The notes beneath the pieces are model-generated. The model was given only the letters and a program-made list of their open reading frames with translations. It did no database searches and was not told the DNA's origin. From NCBI GenBank assembly GCA_934401915.1, contig CAKRSV010000006.1, positions 62,001 through 126,000 of the forward strand: a stretch of 64,000 nucleotides of DNA, written 5' to 3'. Made by a program: the position numbers and the translations under genes. Below are positions 17,812-26,518 of the stretch, piece by piece. The stretch's first letter is position 1; each line of letters opens with the position of its first letter. This stretch comes from an uncultured Lachnospiraceae bacterium (GTDB taxonomy: Bacteria > Bacillota > Clostridia > Lachnospirales > Lachnospiraceae).

Positions 17812-18919
17812 GTTCTGTATCCTCCTCCCCGTCAGCGCTCTGATCGTCCGTCTGCATTTCGGACGTTTCCTGCTCTTCGGCAGCAAATGTCTCTGCTCTA
17901 TTCTCTTCCGGGTTCTCTGCCGCTGTATCACAGGAATTCTCTTTTTCCGGTTCCTGTGTATTCTCTGACTGTGCGGCAGTCTCTTCTTCGGATTCCGTCA
18001 GCTCCAGGAAAATATCTTCCAGCGAGCGTTCCTTTCGGTTCATCGACAGGATCGGGATCCCTGCACCTGCCAGCTTTACGGAAAGCATTTTGCGGATATC
18101 TGTCTGCGAGCGCTCCGTGATAAGCACACGGATGTTTTCCGGCGTGTCTGCTTCTTCAAAGGAATAGGCTTCGATATCCTCCACGGCAGAAAGAACTGCT
18201 TCCACTTCCTCCCGTCCGGCACATACCGTCAGGTCAAGCTCTGCCTGCGTCTGCATCTTCTCCTGCAGTTCCTCCGGCGAACCGCTCGCCGCCAGACGTC
18301 CGTGGGAAATGATCATAATATGATCGCACACAGCGCTGATTTCCGACAAAATATGGGAACTGAGGATGATCGTATGCTCAGAGGCAAGTCCCTTCAACAG
18401 ATCCCGCATCTCAATGATCTGTCTCGGATCCATACCTACCATCGGCTCATCGAGGATCAGAACCTCCGGATCTCCGATCAAAGCCTGAGCCAGCCCGACC
18501 CTCTGCTTATATCCCTTGGAAAGATTGCGGATCATCCGGTCTGCCACCTCGTCAAGCTGGATCTTTTCGATCACCGCATCTACGTGCTCGTAACAATTCT
18601 TTCGCGACACCTTTTTGAGCTTCGCCACAAACATCAGATACTCCCAGACGGTCATATCCGTGTAGAGCGGCGGGATCTCCGGCAGATAGCCGATACACTG
18701 TTTTGCCTTGAGGGGCTGTCTCAAAATATCATAGCCGTTGATCTTAACCGTTCCACTGGTGGCTGCTATGTAACCCGTCATAATATTCATCGTCGTCGAT
18801 TTGCCCGCGCCGTTTGGCCCGAGGAATCCATATATCTGTCCTTTTTCCACGGTAAAAGAAAGCCCGTCTACCGCCGTGCGCTTCCCATATTTTTTTACCA
18901 GATTTTCTACTTGGATCAA
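17795..18919 (-). CDS. ABC transporter ATP-binding protein (GldA-like) with acidic C-terminal tail
   Basis: A 374-residue ATPase that starts with TTG at 18919 behind a GGGAGGAG site. Walker A is GPNGAGKST, the signature is LSKGYKQR, and Walker B is VLILDEPMVGMDP, followed by the DUF4162-like domain. The last ~75 residues are a Glu/Asp-rich, low-complexity tail (EESEEETAAQSENTQEPEKE and onward), which is unusual for these ATPases. It pairs with the permease-GldG fusion downstream. Confidence 0.92.
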   Translation of the reverse strand: MIQVENLVKKYGKRTAVDGLSFTVEKGQIYGFLGPNGAGKSTTMNIMTGYIAATSGTVKINGYDILRQPLKAKQCIGYLPEIPPLYTDMTVWEYLMFVAKLKKVSRKNCYEHVDAVIEKIQLDEVADRMIRNLSKGYKQRVGLAQALIGDPEVLILDEPMVGMDPRQIIEMRDLLKGLASEHTIILSSHILSEISAVCDHIMIISHGRLAASGSPEELQEKMQTQAELDLTVCAGREEVEAVLSAVEDIEAYSFEEADTPENIRVLITERSQTDIRKMLSVKLAGAGIPILSMNRKERSLEDIFLELTESEEETAAQSENTQEPEKENSCDTAAENPEENRAETFAAEEQETSEMQTDDQSADGEEDTEHDSDI

Positions 18920-18949
18920 TGAAAAACTCCTCCCTTTCTGTCTCCATAC

Positions 18950-18977
18950 AATATACTCTACTAAATTTACTCGTAAA
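18950..18977 (-). promoter_or_regulatory. Promoter of the ABC exporter operon
   Basis: TTTACG (18977-18972), a 16-bp spacer and TATATT (18955-18950) lie on the minus strand. The spacer is 17 bp if the -35 is read one base upstream as TTTTAC. This is about 30 nt upstream of the TTG start at 18919. Confidence 0.6.
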
Positions 18978-19028
18978 ATGTGTTGGTATTCGTATCAAAC
19001 TGTGAACTTTTTGTGTCCTGCTTTCGGA

Positions 19029-19799
19029 TCACATCAGATTATATGGCCATTTGGGCTTCTTATTGAGGATTCTCTTCAGCGAAGCGGTATCCAGAAGATT
19101 TACTGTTTTGAATTTTCCTTTGTAAAAGACAGCGTAATTGTTAAAAACGCAGGGAAGCTCTTTTGCCATACGCAAGGAATCCACTTCCACAAAATGCACT
19201 GGCACCTCATTCTGCGCACAATATTTTTTCACCTGATTGATACTGGAATAGGTGTAAGGACACTGTACGTCATAATATATGGTAAGTTCCTTTTCCGGAA
19301 TGCGCATCGACTTCGCATTCTGTGCAAAATGCGGGTACGTCCCGTCGAAGGAAAGCGCAAGCAGCTCATATCCGTTTTCGGTAGTGTCCACCGTTTGAAA
19401 GCCGTACTTTTTCGCAAAAGACTGATCGGAAAGCCAGCCCTTCTGTTTTGACGCACCCAGCATACATACGCCCGACCGCCCGCTTTTTCTGGCGTCCTCC
19501 AGACAATACTCCATCAGAGCACTCCCGTAGCCATTCCCCTTCTCAGCAGACCAAAGGCAGTACAGATAATAATAATGGTCGCCAACGACCGGAACCCACG
19601 CTGTTTCAAGCGGCGCATACTCTATAAAAACGGCGGCGTTTGTGTTCAGCTTACGAAAAACGTGTCCCTCGCCAAGCCGTTCTGCAAGCCATCGGCGTTT
19701 CGCCTCGATCCCCGGATTTTTCTTTTTCACACGGATCAGACAGCTCAAATGCTCTTCTTCCAGATTGTCCGGCGTAAGATTGATGAAACCAGCCTCCAT
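19029..19799 (-). CDS. GNAT family N-acetyltransferase with YoaP-like C-terminal domain
   Basis: A 256-residue protein. The N-terminal GNAT fold (about 1-150) has the acetyl-CoA loop region KGNGYGSALMEYCLEDA. The C-terminal part (about 165-256: ELTIYYDVQCPYTYSSINQVKKYC, then CVFNNYAVFYKGKF) matches the YoaP-like domain found after GNAT domains. The CPYTYSS stretch resembles a thioredoxin-like CxxS motif. The substrate is unknown. GAGGG lies five bases before the ATG at 19799. It follows the flavoprotein gene by 56 bp on the same strand. Confidence 0.88.
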   Translation of the reverse strand: MEAGFINLTPDNLEEEHLSCLIRVKKKNPGIEAKRRWLAERLGEGHVFRKLNTNAAVFIEYAPLETAWVPVVGDHYYYLYCLWSAEKGNGYGSALMEYCLEDARKSGRSGVCMLGASKQKGWLSDQSFAKKYGFQTVDTTENGYELLALSFDGTYPHFAQNAKSMRIPEKELTIYYDVQCPYTYSSINQVKKYCAQNEVPVHFVEVDSLRMAKELPCVFNNYAVFYKGKFKTVNLLDTASLKRILNKKPKWPYNLM

Positions 19800-19855
19800 G
19801 CCATCCCTCTTTTCCTGTCACGCCCATACGGAGGCGTCTTTTGTATCAGTAAAAC

Positions 19856-20476
19856 TCAGCGGATAAAATGCGTCTTGTGATCCGTCTCCGCGCTCGGAAG
19901 GGCAATCCCCGCTTCCTTTCCCGCCTGAAAGCATTTCATCATCCATGCCATATTTCTGGCAAGGTTGCGCATCGTCTGTAATCCTTCGTCATCCTTCAGC
20001 GCCTCGCCCGGCACACGACCGTGCACGTTGTTCCAGTAGGTCGATCCCGCCACCGGCATCTGCGAAATACCAAAGTATTTGTTTAAGACGTCAAAGGATG
20101 CTGTCGTTCCACCCCGTCTTGCAACGGCAACGCTTGCGCCCGGCTTGAATGTGAACGCAGACTTTCCGCTGTAAAATGCGCGATCCAGAAAAGACAGGAT
20201 TCTCCCGCTGGGATGCGCATAATAGACCGGTGTTCCAAAGACAAAGCCATCGGCCTCTCTTGCCTTCCTGATAAATGTGTTGACGGCATCGTCACTGAAA
20301 ACACAACCTTCCGCGCTGCATTGTCCGCAGCCGATGCAGTCTCTTACCGGGTCTGCTCCCAGTTGAAAGATCTCATAGTCTATCCCTTCTTTTTCAAGCT
20401 GCACTCCTATCTCATGTAACGCGGAAAATGTGTTTCCATTTGGCTTTGCACTTCCGTTCAGCATCAATACCTTCAT
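19856..20476 (-). CDS. Flavodoxin-like NAD(P)H-dependent oxidoreductase (iron-sulfur flavoprotein type)
   Basis: A 206-residue protein with the FMN-binding N-terminus MKVLMLNGSAKPNGNT and the FGTPVYYAHPSG loop. The cysteine group CIGCGQCSAEGC (about 47-58) is in the position where iron-sulfur flavoproteins bind a cluster, though spacing varies in this family. It probably transfers electrons to small quinones or similar acceptors. AGGAGG precedes the ATG at 20476. It is the last intact gene before the degraded region on its right. Confidence 0.88.
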   Translation of the reverse strand: MKVLMLNGSAKPNGNTFSALHEIGVQLEKEGIDYEIFQLGADPVRDCIGCGQCSAEGCVFSDDAVNTFIRKAREADGFVFGTPVYYAHPSGRILSFLDRAFYSGKSAFTFKPGASVAVARRGGTTASFDVLNKYFGISQMPVAGSTYWNNVHGRVPGEALKDDEGLQTMRNLARNMAWMMKCFQAGKEAGIALPSAETDHKTHFIR

Positions 20477-20529
20477 CGTCTTATCCTCCTGTCAGCACTT
20501 ACGGATATGTGCTGGAAAGCTCTGCAATT

Positions 20530-21570
20530 ATTTATACAAACGCAGCAAAACCTGCGACTGCACCAGGCACTGTCCTGATTTCACTCCCTATCTTTGTCCC
20601 AAGCTGACGAAACCTCCTTATGTCTGCAACGGCTGTTCCAATCACGCCTGCCGGTATGACAAGTATTTCTACCGTGCCAAAGATGCAGCTTCCTCTTATG
20701 AACAGTTAAAGCATGACTGCCGTCAGGGCATCAACCTTACACCGGACGAAAGAGCCTCTTTGGACGAACTTGTATCGCTGCTCATTCGTAATGGTCAAAC
20801 AATGGATCACATCTTTTCAGAACACAAGGAAGATATTCCCTGCTCTGAGCGGACTCTTTACCGCTATATTGATGCTGGTATTCTTTCTGTAAAAAATATC
20901 GATTTACCGAGAAAAGAAAAATACAAACCCCGTAAACAGTCTAATACTTCTGAAAAGCTATCCAGGGATTGTATTGCCGGCAGAACTTATACTGAATTTT
21001 TAGAGTATCTTGAGTCACATCCTGAAACCAATGTAGTGGAAATGGATACCGTGGTTGGGCCAAAACCCGCCAAAGTAATCCTCACCATGCTTTTCAGAAA
21101 CTGTACCTTTATGCTGGCATTCCTTATGGATAACACAAAATGCGAGCCTGTTATACGGGTGTTCCGGTTTCTGCAAAACGAATTAGGTTCTGAAACTTTT
21201 TCCAGTAATTCTTACAGACCGGGGATCCGAATTTTCAAATCCTTTGGCTTTGGAATGCGATGAATATGGCGAGATACTTTCAAAAGTGTTTTTCTGTAAC
21301 GCCAATGCACCATATCAAAAGGGGCGCCTTGAGAAAAATCACGAATTCTTACGGTATATCATACCAAAAGGTACTTCTTTTGACACTATGACACAGGACG
21401 ACATCACACTTTGCATAAATCACATCAATTCCACAGCAAGAGGAAGTTTAAATGACCGAACCCCATTTGAACTTGCCTCCATGCTGCTTGATGTGAAACT
21501 CTTTGAGCTTCTACATCTGAAACCGGTAGAACCTGACAGTGTTCTACTTAAACCTGCACTGCTCTGGTTT
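20530..21570 (+). pseudogene. IS30 family transposase remnant (5'-truncated, frameshifted)
   Basis: Two overlapping frames (20430-21263 and 21244-21750) together encode most of an IS30-type transposase. Visible are the Cys-rich stretch CDCTRHCPDF, KPPYVCNGC, the catalytic region EMDTVVG, and, in the second frame, LTDRGSEFSNPLALE with NAPYQKGRLEKNHE. An extra T in the run at 21197-21201 separates the frames. Removing it restores the family sequence TFPVILTD. The N-terminal DNA-binding domain is missing, so the element is dead. Terminal repeats and target duplication were not identified, and the ends given are approximate. Confidence 0.85.
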
Positions 21571-21628
21571 TCTTTTTCAGAACAGTGCCATATCGCTGCC
21601 CTAACCGGAACAGCAGGATTGCAGAAAG

Positions 21629-21875
21629 CAGAAAAAATCTGTACATTGCATCCTGCTATGACCTGTGACAACCCCTTTTCAATCGCCTGCAGCCATACCG
21701 GCAGGGCAAGCACGCTGGTTCCGTCTAAAAAATTAACTCCTGTTGTATAAGAATGAAAATATACAACCATAACAATCGCAATAAATTTTACAATTCTGAC
21801 CCTTTCACTTTCCTCTTTTGATAGATGATATATGCTCAATATGCCTTTCCTTTTTCTATTTGCTTCCGTATTCAA
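21629..21875 (-). pseudogene. Acyltransferase 3 family protein, N-terminal fragment
   Basis: From the ATG at 21875 about 80 residues look like the start of an acyltransferase 3 membrane protein (ERVRIVKFIAIVMVVYFHSY). The frame then runs into sequence antisense to the IS30 remnant, and the remaining ~250 residues of the family are gone. The ATG overlaps the 3' end of the upstream DUF6056 gene by 20 bp, so it was the next gene in that operon before truncation. Confidence 0.7.
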
Positions 21876-23430
21876 CCCTCACTGAGTTTAAGTGAAACAG
21901 CGTAGCAACATCTTTATTCGTCTGGCAATCAGCATCTTCACTGATGCCCTGCGGATAAGTCACCTGTGTAAGTGGCATCCCCGGCATTTTTATGTAGACA
22001 TCTGTTCCTTTCTCCGCAGTTTCCAGAGCCTCCAATACATCTTTGCGCAGGGTAAAAACTTCCTGCACCGTTCCGTTTGAGATCTCTTTGATCAATACAA
22101 AAGAGTATCCCGAGAAAATCTCTTCCGGCTGATCATACAGAAGCAGAAAACTGCCGGTACATATAATAAGTCCACACGCAATTCCGGTCAAACGTATATC
22201 ATTATTTCGTTTTCCTTTTTTTGAAAGAAACTGCAGAATGTACTGTACCATATACATTATGGCAAACAAAAGGGAATAGCGAATCTCCAAATCAGCCACA
22301 TACCGCGTCCTGTCATTAGAAAGCCCGCCGCCATGATATCCTAATATCACCGGGAAAATGCACAGAAAATGACTGACCAGAACAGACCCAACCACAAACA
22401 GTACCCCAATCCATGTAAGCGGACGTCTGGTTCTGGCTACCCTCACATCAGAATAAATACAGACCAGGACCAGCAGCACCGCCAATGCAATAAATACCGG
22501 ATCATGCCATATCCGTCCAAGCTCTTCTTTCTGAACTCTAAAAGTGTCCTTTATGGCATCCGCCACACCATAACTAACCTCCCCCATGGTGGCCTGGCTT
22601 CTTCTCAAACTGCCCGGAGCGGTGACATTGATAACCGCACCGCAAAATGAGAGCAGAAACGGACAAACATCCCAAACATGAATCGGATTCCTGCCCGGTT
22701 CCGCCGATAATATCAAAACCAGTATTGCAATCAGCAGCCATGAACAGACAAAAGACGCCACCTGCGGACTGACTCCGGATGCCATAAATCCAAACAGCAT
22801 AGAGCAGATATAATAACCCTTGCTTTTTTCTTTGCAATTCGCTGACAGCAGGCAGCCAATCGAAACAAACAGACCACCTATACCGATCAAATAACCTAAA
22901 GCCGCCGTATACCAGTAAAACAGTTCTCTTCCCACCCATGTTCCCGGCAGTCCCAATGCGGCGAACAACAATACAGCGTAAAGAAACAGCTTTTTATTCC
23001 GGCAGCAATGCCTGTCACTTTGAAGAACCGAACCATCCGAATAATTTATCACTGCATTTACCATAAAATACAAAGAACCCAGGAAAAAGAGGGAAAGAAT
23101 TACCATGCCAGCCCGGAATCCGTCCAATCCGAAACGGCTGAATGGCATAATAGTAAACAGGAACAGGTTCGTCGTATATGCACCCTGCCAGTCCATGAAA
23201 TAGTTCCATGCCGCATAAAGCGGTCCGCGAACCGGCCCTACGATCCCGCTTAAATAGGCTGATCCACTTTCGACAATAAAATCATCCGCTGCCGGATAGG
23301 TATATCCCGCACCAATTAATAAGGGAACGACCAGCATCAAAACAGCACACACTGTCAATGCCGTAATAATCCATGCACCAGCTTTTTTTCTTTTATCCAC
23401 TCTGTTCTCTCTCCTCTCTTGTACATTCAT
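21856..23430 (-). CDS. DUF6056 family polytopic membrane protein
   Basis: A 524-residue protein with about 11-12 hydrophobic helices. An early loop motif (YPAADDFIVESG, near residue 48) is typical of DUF6056 and of GT-C-type glycosyltransferases, where paired acidic residues bind metal and a lipid-phosphate sugar. It probably takes part in surface glycan assembly. It appears intact but sits between fragmented relatives. The precise start is unsure: ATGs at 23430 and 23426 and a GTG further in are all possible. Confidence 0.75.
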   Translation of the reverse strand: MNVQERRENRVDKRKKAGAWIITALTVCAVLMLVVPLLIGAGYTYPAADDFIVESGSAYLSGIVGPVRGPLYAAWNYFMDWQGAYTTNLFLFTIMPFSRFGLDGFRAGMVILSLFFLGSLYFMVNAVINYSDGSVLQSDRHCCRNKKLFLYAVLLFAALGLPGTWVGRELFYWYTAALGYLIGIGGLFVSIGCLLSANCKEKSKGYYICSMLFGFMASGVSPQVASFVCSWLLIAILVLILSAEPGRNPIHVWDVCPFLLSFCGAVINVTAPGSLRRSQATMGEVSYGVADAIKDTFRVQKEELGRIWHDPVFIALAVLLVLVCIYSDVRVARTRRPLTWIGVLFVVGSVLVSHFLCIFPVILGYHGGGLSNDRTRYVADLEIRYSLLFAIMYMVQYILQFLSKKGKRNNDIRLTGIACGLIICTGSFLLLYDQPEEIFSGYSFVLIKEISNGTVQEVFTLRKDVLEALETAEKGTDVYIKMPGMPLTQVTYPQGISEDADCQTNKDVATLFHLNSVRVEYGSK

Positions 23431-23492
23431 TCCGTCTTTCTACCGTCATTATTTATTGATTAGAACAGATAACATCTGCCGCTTCATCAAGC

Positions 23493-24130
23493 TTAAAAGC
23501 TCTGTACTGGTTCAAACCAACAAAATTCGTTTGTAATTTCGTCCCTTATTACCTTATATGCCTGGCAATGCCCCTTCTCATCCTGTTCCTTTGCGTTTGA
23601 CAGACCGTCGGCAAAAAACCAGTAATAATTATCATAGAAGTCTTCATGAACGCCATATAGAACAAGATAATCAAAACTGAATTCATTAACGATATCCCTC
23701 ATCTGACGCTGGTAATTTCCCTGTATTCTCTTGTAAAGAATGCCTTGAAAAAATTCTGTATCACAACATAAAATAACTGTGCATAATCAGAATCCGACTG
23801 GTATTTCATAATCACAGTACCAGGCAAGAATTCTCTCAGTCTGAATTGGTCGCCTCCCGTTAACTGAAGATATTTCATCATGGCATTCCATATCCCTAAT
23901 TCAATCAGCGGAACAGAGACTACCACTCCTCCTATCCGCATTAATCTTCCAATGTCACGCAACGTCCTATGCAGCCCTGCGCCGATGTACTCATATACCA
24001 GATAAACCAGACAGACACCACCAACAAAAATGATACCGCTCGGCTTTATCATAACCAGCATTGCCAGGATCAAAGAAATACCGGATGCCTTACGGTAACA
24101 GCTTTCTGTATCCGTTTCTCTTCTGCTTAT
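23493..24130 (-). pseudogene. GT-C-like membrane protein, C-terminal remnant with frameshift
   Basis: Two abutting frames, 23699-24073 and 23493-23702, read as one protein end: hydrophobic helices (KPSGIIFVGGVCLVYLVYEY), then a soluble tail (FSFDYLVLYGVHEDFYDNYYW and DGLSNA). They overlap by four bases. One added A near 23702 would join VR to MRDIVNEF and restore a single frame. Upstream coding continues in frame only to about 24130, so the N-terminal half is lost. A surface polysaccharide role is inferred from the neighbours. Confidence 0.6.
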
Positions 24131-24231
24131 TTCTGGTCGTAGCCTTTACCTGTTTTTCCTCACATTCGAAAACACGATAATCATTTTCCGGCATTTCATG
24201 TTTCATAAAATCCTGACTGTCCTGCATATCA

Positions 24232-24603
24232 TCAACTTGTCCCTACATAATGCCGACTCCCCTGCCTAACATTAACGCGTACTCCTTCCGATCCCATCCC
24301 GAATACACCAAAACAGAGAAGAGGGAAATTCAATAGAATTCCATTAAAGGAAACATACGGAAATGTATCACTCATGGGAGTATGTGATACCAAAAATGCC
24401 CTTATGCCGTTGCACATCTTTAATAAATCAAATTGAGCAAAGAAATTCCCATACTTACTCTGGTCTGTGGTGGTCAGCTGATAAGATTGTCCAAACTCAA
24501 AGGGACTGTCAAACCTCAGGTAGTTATACAGCATGAGCAGAATACCTATGACAAGATATGGTGATACTGCATACAGAAGCTTTTTCAACAGCCGGAACGT
24601 CAT
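24232..24603 (-). pseudogene. GT-C-like glycosyltransferase fragment
   Basis: A 123-residue frame holding mid-protein sequence of large clostridial GT-C membrane proteins (SPYLVIGILLMLYNYLRF, then SPFEFGQSYQLT). The hydrophobic segment FNGILLNFPLLCFGVFGM follows, then unrelated residues. Families with this stretch have several hundred residues on both sides, so this is an internal fragment. The start overlaps the stop of the 63-residue frame upstream (ATGA). Confidence 0.6.
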
Positions 24604-24791
24604 CTTTTTACCATGCAGATATGCTCATACTGGTCTGTATAATCCGGTATCTCCCCGTTATAAGACGGAGACAATCCCATGGCAGTTTCCAATGTACCCT
24701 TATGCAGCTTCGATTCTGGCCTCAGACAAAACAGAACCGCAATGAATAATCCCCATATAAGATACCCTGTCAATAAAGTCTTACTGATCAT
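24600..24791 (-). CDS. Short membrane-anchored protein or N-terminal fragment
   Basis: A 63-residue frame with one hydrophobic segment (LLTGYLIWGLFIAVLFCL) then a polar tail. The ATG at 24791 is preceded by AAAAAGGAAACAGGATC and lies about 85 bp downstream of the operator-containing promoter at 24881-24909. No family was recognised. It may be the surviving N-terminus of the damaged gene that follows. Confidence 0.4.
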   Translation of the reverse strand: MISKTLLTGYLIWGLFIAVLFCLRPESKLHKGTLETAMGLSPSYNGEIPDYTDQYEHICMVKR

Positions 24792-24859
24792 GATCCTGTT
24801 TCCTTTTTCCTGGATTTATTTTTCATCTGCTTCCCATATATGCTTACTCCAATATGTCT

Positions 24860-24909
24860 TAGAGTTTGTAATTCTATCTCATTTTAGAGTTTATGACTCT
24901 ATTTGTCAA
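24860..24909 (-). promoter_or_regulatory. Promoter with two 17-bp operator-like palindromes
   Basis: On the minus strand TTGACA (24909-24904), a 17-bp spacer and TAAAAT (24886-24881) form a strong promoter toward 24791. The palindrome TAGAGT-N5-ACTCTA (24885-24901) almost fills the spacer. A second, imperfect copy (24860-24876) lies 25 bp downstream. This arrangement fits tight repression by a dimeric regulator that is not encoded in view. Confidence 0.65.
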
Positions 24910-25002
24910 TGCAATTATCCTTATCATTTATACCGCAAAAAATATGCATAGAAATCCTCTGTCATTCTATCAGGCAGCCGGAATTCCATGAGTAATGCTA
25001 AC

Positions 25003-25029
25003 ACGAACATCGACAGAACGCATAAAATA
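25003..25029 (+). promoter_or_regulatory. Mother-cell (SigK/SigE-like) promoter of cotJABC
   Basis: AC (25003-25004), a 16-bp gap and CATAAAATA (25021-25029) fit the SigK pattern AC-N16/17-CATANNNTA. SigE shares the CATA -10 core, and cotJ is SigE-controlled in Bacillus subtilis. It lies 28 bp upstream of the cotJA ATG. Confidence 0.55.
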
Positions 25030-25056
25030 TAGAAAACACCAAATTGGAGGAGAAAC

Positions 25057-25230
25057 ATGCAGGATTTTGCATTCAAAGAAAACTGCGACCGCTTCCCGAT
25101 CGCCATGGCGTATGTACCCTGGCAGCATTTTAAGGGGATCAATGAGAATCTGGAAGATGCCTTTCAGATTGGAACCATATTTCCGGAACTGGATAAACCT
25201 TTTACGGGAAGGAGATGCTGTAAACAATGA
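25057..25230 (+). CDS. cotJA: Spore coat associated protein CotJA
   Basis: A 57-residue protein with the CotJA pattern: IAMAYVPWQHF (about 15-25), then LEDAFQIGTIFPELDKPF. GGAGGAGA lies four bases before the ATG at 25057. Its TGA overlaps the cotJB ATG (ATGA). CotJA is needed to place CotJC in the spore coat of B. subtilis. Together the three genes form a conserved operon also found in clostridia. Confidence 0.9.
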   Translation: MQDFAFKENCDRFPIAMAYVPWQHFKGINENLEDAFQIGTIFPELDKPFTGRRCCKQ

Positions 25231-25502
25231 ACGATCATTTTTCAAACGAACAGGAAAAACTTCTGCACGACATATCCATCCTGGATTTTATCGTAGTAGA
25301 ACTTGCTGAATATCTTGATACGCATCCCACCGATCGAAATGCCATTGAGTATTTCAATCACTACAACCGGCTGAACAATCAGGCGAAGCGGGAATACTCC
25401 ACACGCTTTACCCCGCTTACGCTTTCCGGTGCGGACACTTCTAACTGCAATGACTGGAAATGGGCGCTTACCCCCATGCCGTGGGAAGGAGGATGCAGAT
25501 AA
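25227..25502 (+). CDS. cotJB: Spore coat protein CotJB
   Basis: A 91-residue protein with the family features LLHDISILDFIVVELAEYLDTHP and, at the C-terminus, DWKWALTPMPWEGGC. The ATG overlaps the cotJA stop by four bases and the stop shares one base with the cotJC ATG, so translation of the three genes is tightly coupled. Confidence 0.92.
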   Translation: MNDHFSNEQEKLLHDISILDFIVVELAEYLDTHPTDRNAIEYFNHYNRLNNQAKREYSTRFTPLTLSGADTSNCNDWKWALTPMPWEGGCR

Positions 25503-26104
25503 TGTGGAATTATGAAAAAAGACTACAGTTCCCTGTAAACATCAAAGAATCCAACGCTAAACTGGCGCAGGTCATCATCAGCCAGTACGGCGGTCCGGAC
25601 GGTGAAATGGGCGCATCCATGCGCTATCTGTCCCAGCGATATGCGTCTCCCTACCGGGAAGTTTCCGCTATTCTTACGGACATCGGCACCGAAGAACTTG
25701 CGCATCTCGAAATGGTTGCAACAATCGTTCATCAGCTGACGAAAAATCTTTCGATGGAAGAAATTGAAAACAGTGGATTCCAGAATTACTATGTCGATCA
25801 TACGGTGGGGATCTGGCCGCAGGCAGCAGGCGGCATCCCATTTAACTCCTGCGAATTTCAGAGTAAGGGCGATATCATCACGGATCTGCACGAAAATATG
25901 GCGGCTGAGCAGAAGGCACGTTCCACCTATGACAATATCCTTCGCCTGATCCACGATCACGATGTCTGCGAACCGATCCGGTTTCTTCGCGAACGAGAGA
26001 TCGTGCATTATCAGCGTTTCGGTGAAGCCCTCCGTATCGTACAGGATAAGCTTAATTCCAAGAATTTCTATGCTTTCAATCCAGGATTTGATTGTAGTAA
26101 ATAA
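25502..26104 (+). CDS. cotJC: Spore coat protein CotJC, manganese catalase family
   Basis: A 200-residue protein from the ATG at 25502 (MWNYEKRLQFPVN). An in-frame upstream ATG at 25460 lies inside cotJB and is not preferred. It has the ferritin-like manganese catalase fold: GGPDGEMGASMRYL, the metal-ligand region DIGTEELAHLEMV, and later EQKARSTYDNIL and EREIVHYQRFGEAL. It probably detoxifies peroxide in the coat layer. A stem-loop lies 22 bp after the stop. Confidence 0.93.
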   Translation: MWNYEKRLQFPVNIKESNAKLAQVIISQYGGPDGEMGASMRYLSQRYASPYREVSAILTDIGTEELAHLEMVATIVHQLTKNLSMEEIENSGFQNYYVDHTVGIWPQAAGGIPFNSCEFQSKGDIITDLHENMAAEQKARSTYDNILRLIHDHDVCEPIRFLREREIVHYQRFGEALRIVQDKLNSKNFYAFNPGFDCSK

Positions 26105-26125
26105 TGAATGCGCATATACCAAGTC

Positions 26126-26156
26126 ATCAAACCACCAGTTCAGCTGGTGGTTTGAT
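26126..26156. repeat. Perfect 13-bp stem-loop downstream of cotJC
   Basis: Arms 26126-26138 and 26144-26156 (ATCAAACCACCAG and its complement) enclose a 5-nt loop. No T-tract follows on either strand, so it is either a weak terminator or a leftover hairpin end of an IS200/IS605-type element. The surrounding gene remnants make the second reading plausible. Confidence 0.6.
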
Positions 26157-26211
26157 ATTAGCTCTCCCAAGGGCTATGTTACTGCAAACCGGCGTTGTAA
26201 ATCATACAATC

Positions 26212-26391
26212 CTATAAAAACTTTTTCCTGGCTAATACCAGATTCTTTGCGATCACAATCACCAAATAGCAGAATACCATCATTAATAGGAATACCATCA
26301 CTGACTGTATCTTAAAATAATCCCCATTTCCCAAATCACGTGCAGCTTTCATGACAGACGGCAAAAACATTCCCATAAAGACAAACGCACT
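26212..26391 (-). pseudogene. C-terminal remnant of a membrane protein
   Basis: A 59-codon open segment ending in TAG at 26212. It begins with an amphipathic stretch (MGMFLPSVMKAARDLGNGD), followed by one membrane helix (VMVFLLMMVFCYLVIVIA) and a basic end (ARKKFL). It resembles the tail of a transporter permease. The upstream part of the gene is gone: a stop lies just before it and a different gene remnant adjoins it. Confidence 0.45.
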
Positions 26392-26518
26392 ACACTTTTA
26401 ATGTCACAAATGTCAATAAGACAACCGTAACTCCGACATAAGGGTTTGCCATCGTCAGAAAATACTGAAAATGCTCTCTTCTCGGAAAGGTTCCAAGATC
26501 TATCTTTCTATAACTCAT
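26390..26518 (-). pseudogene. Chloramphenicol acetyltransferase-like N-terminal fragment
   Basis: A 42-residue frame whose first ~30 residues (YRKIDLGTFPRREHFQYF) fit the N-terminus of type A chloramphenicol acetyltransferases (pattern IDL..W.R.EHF..F). It stops after VTLKV, so the catalytic domain with the HHxxxDG motif is absent and no resistance is expected. The ATG overlaps the end of the upstream acyltransferase gene by 11 bp. Confidence 0.55.

Noticed and set aside
26390..26518. Functional chloramphenicol resistance gene
   Set aside because: Only ~30 N-terminal residues remain and the catalytic histidine motif is absent.
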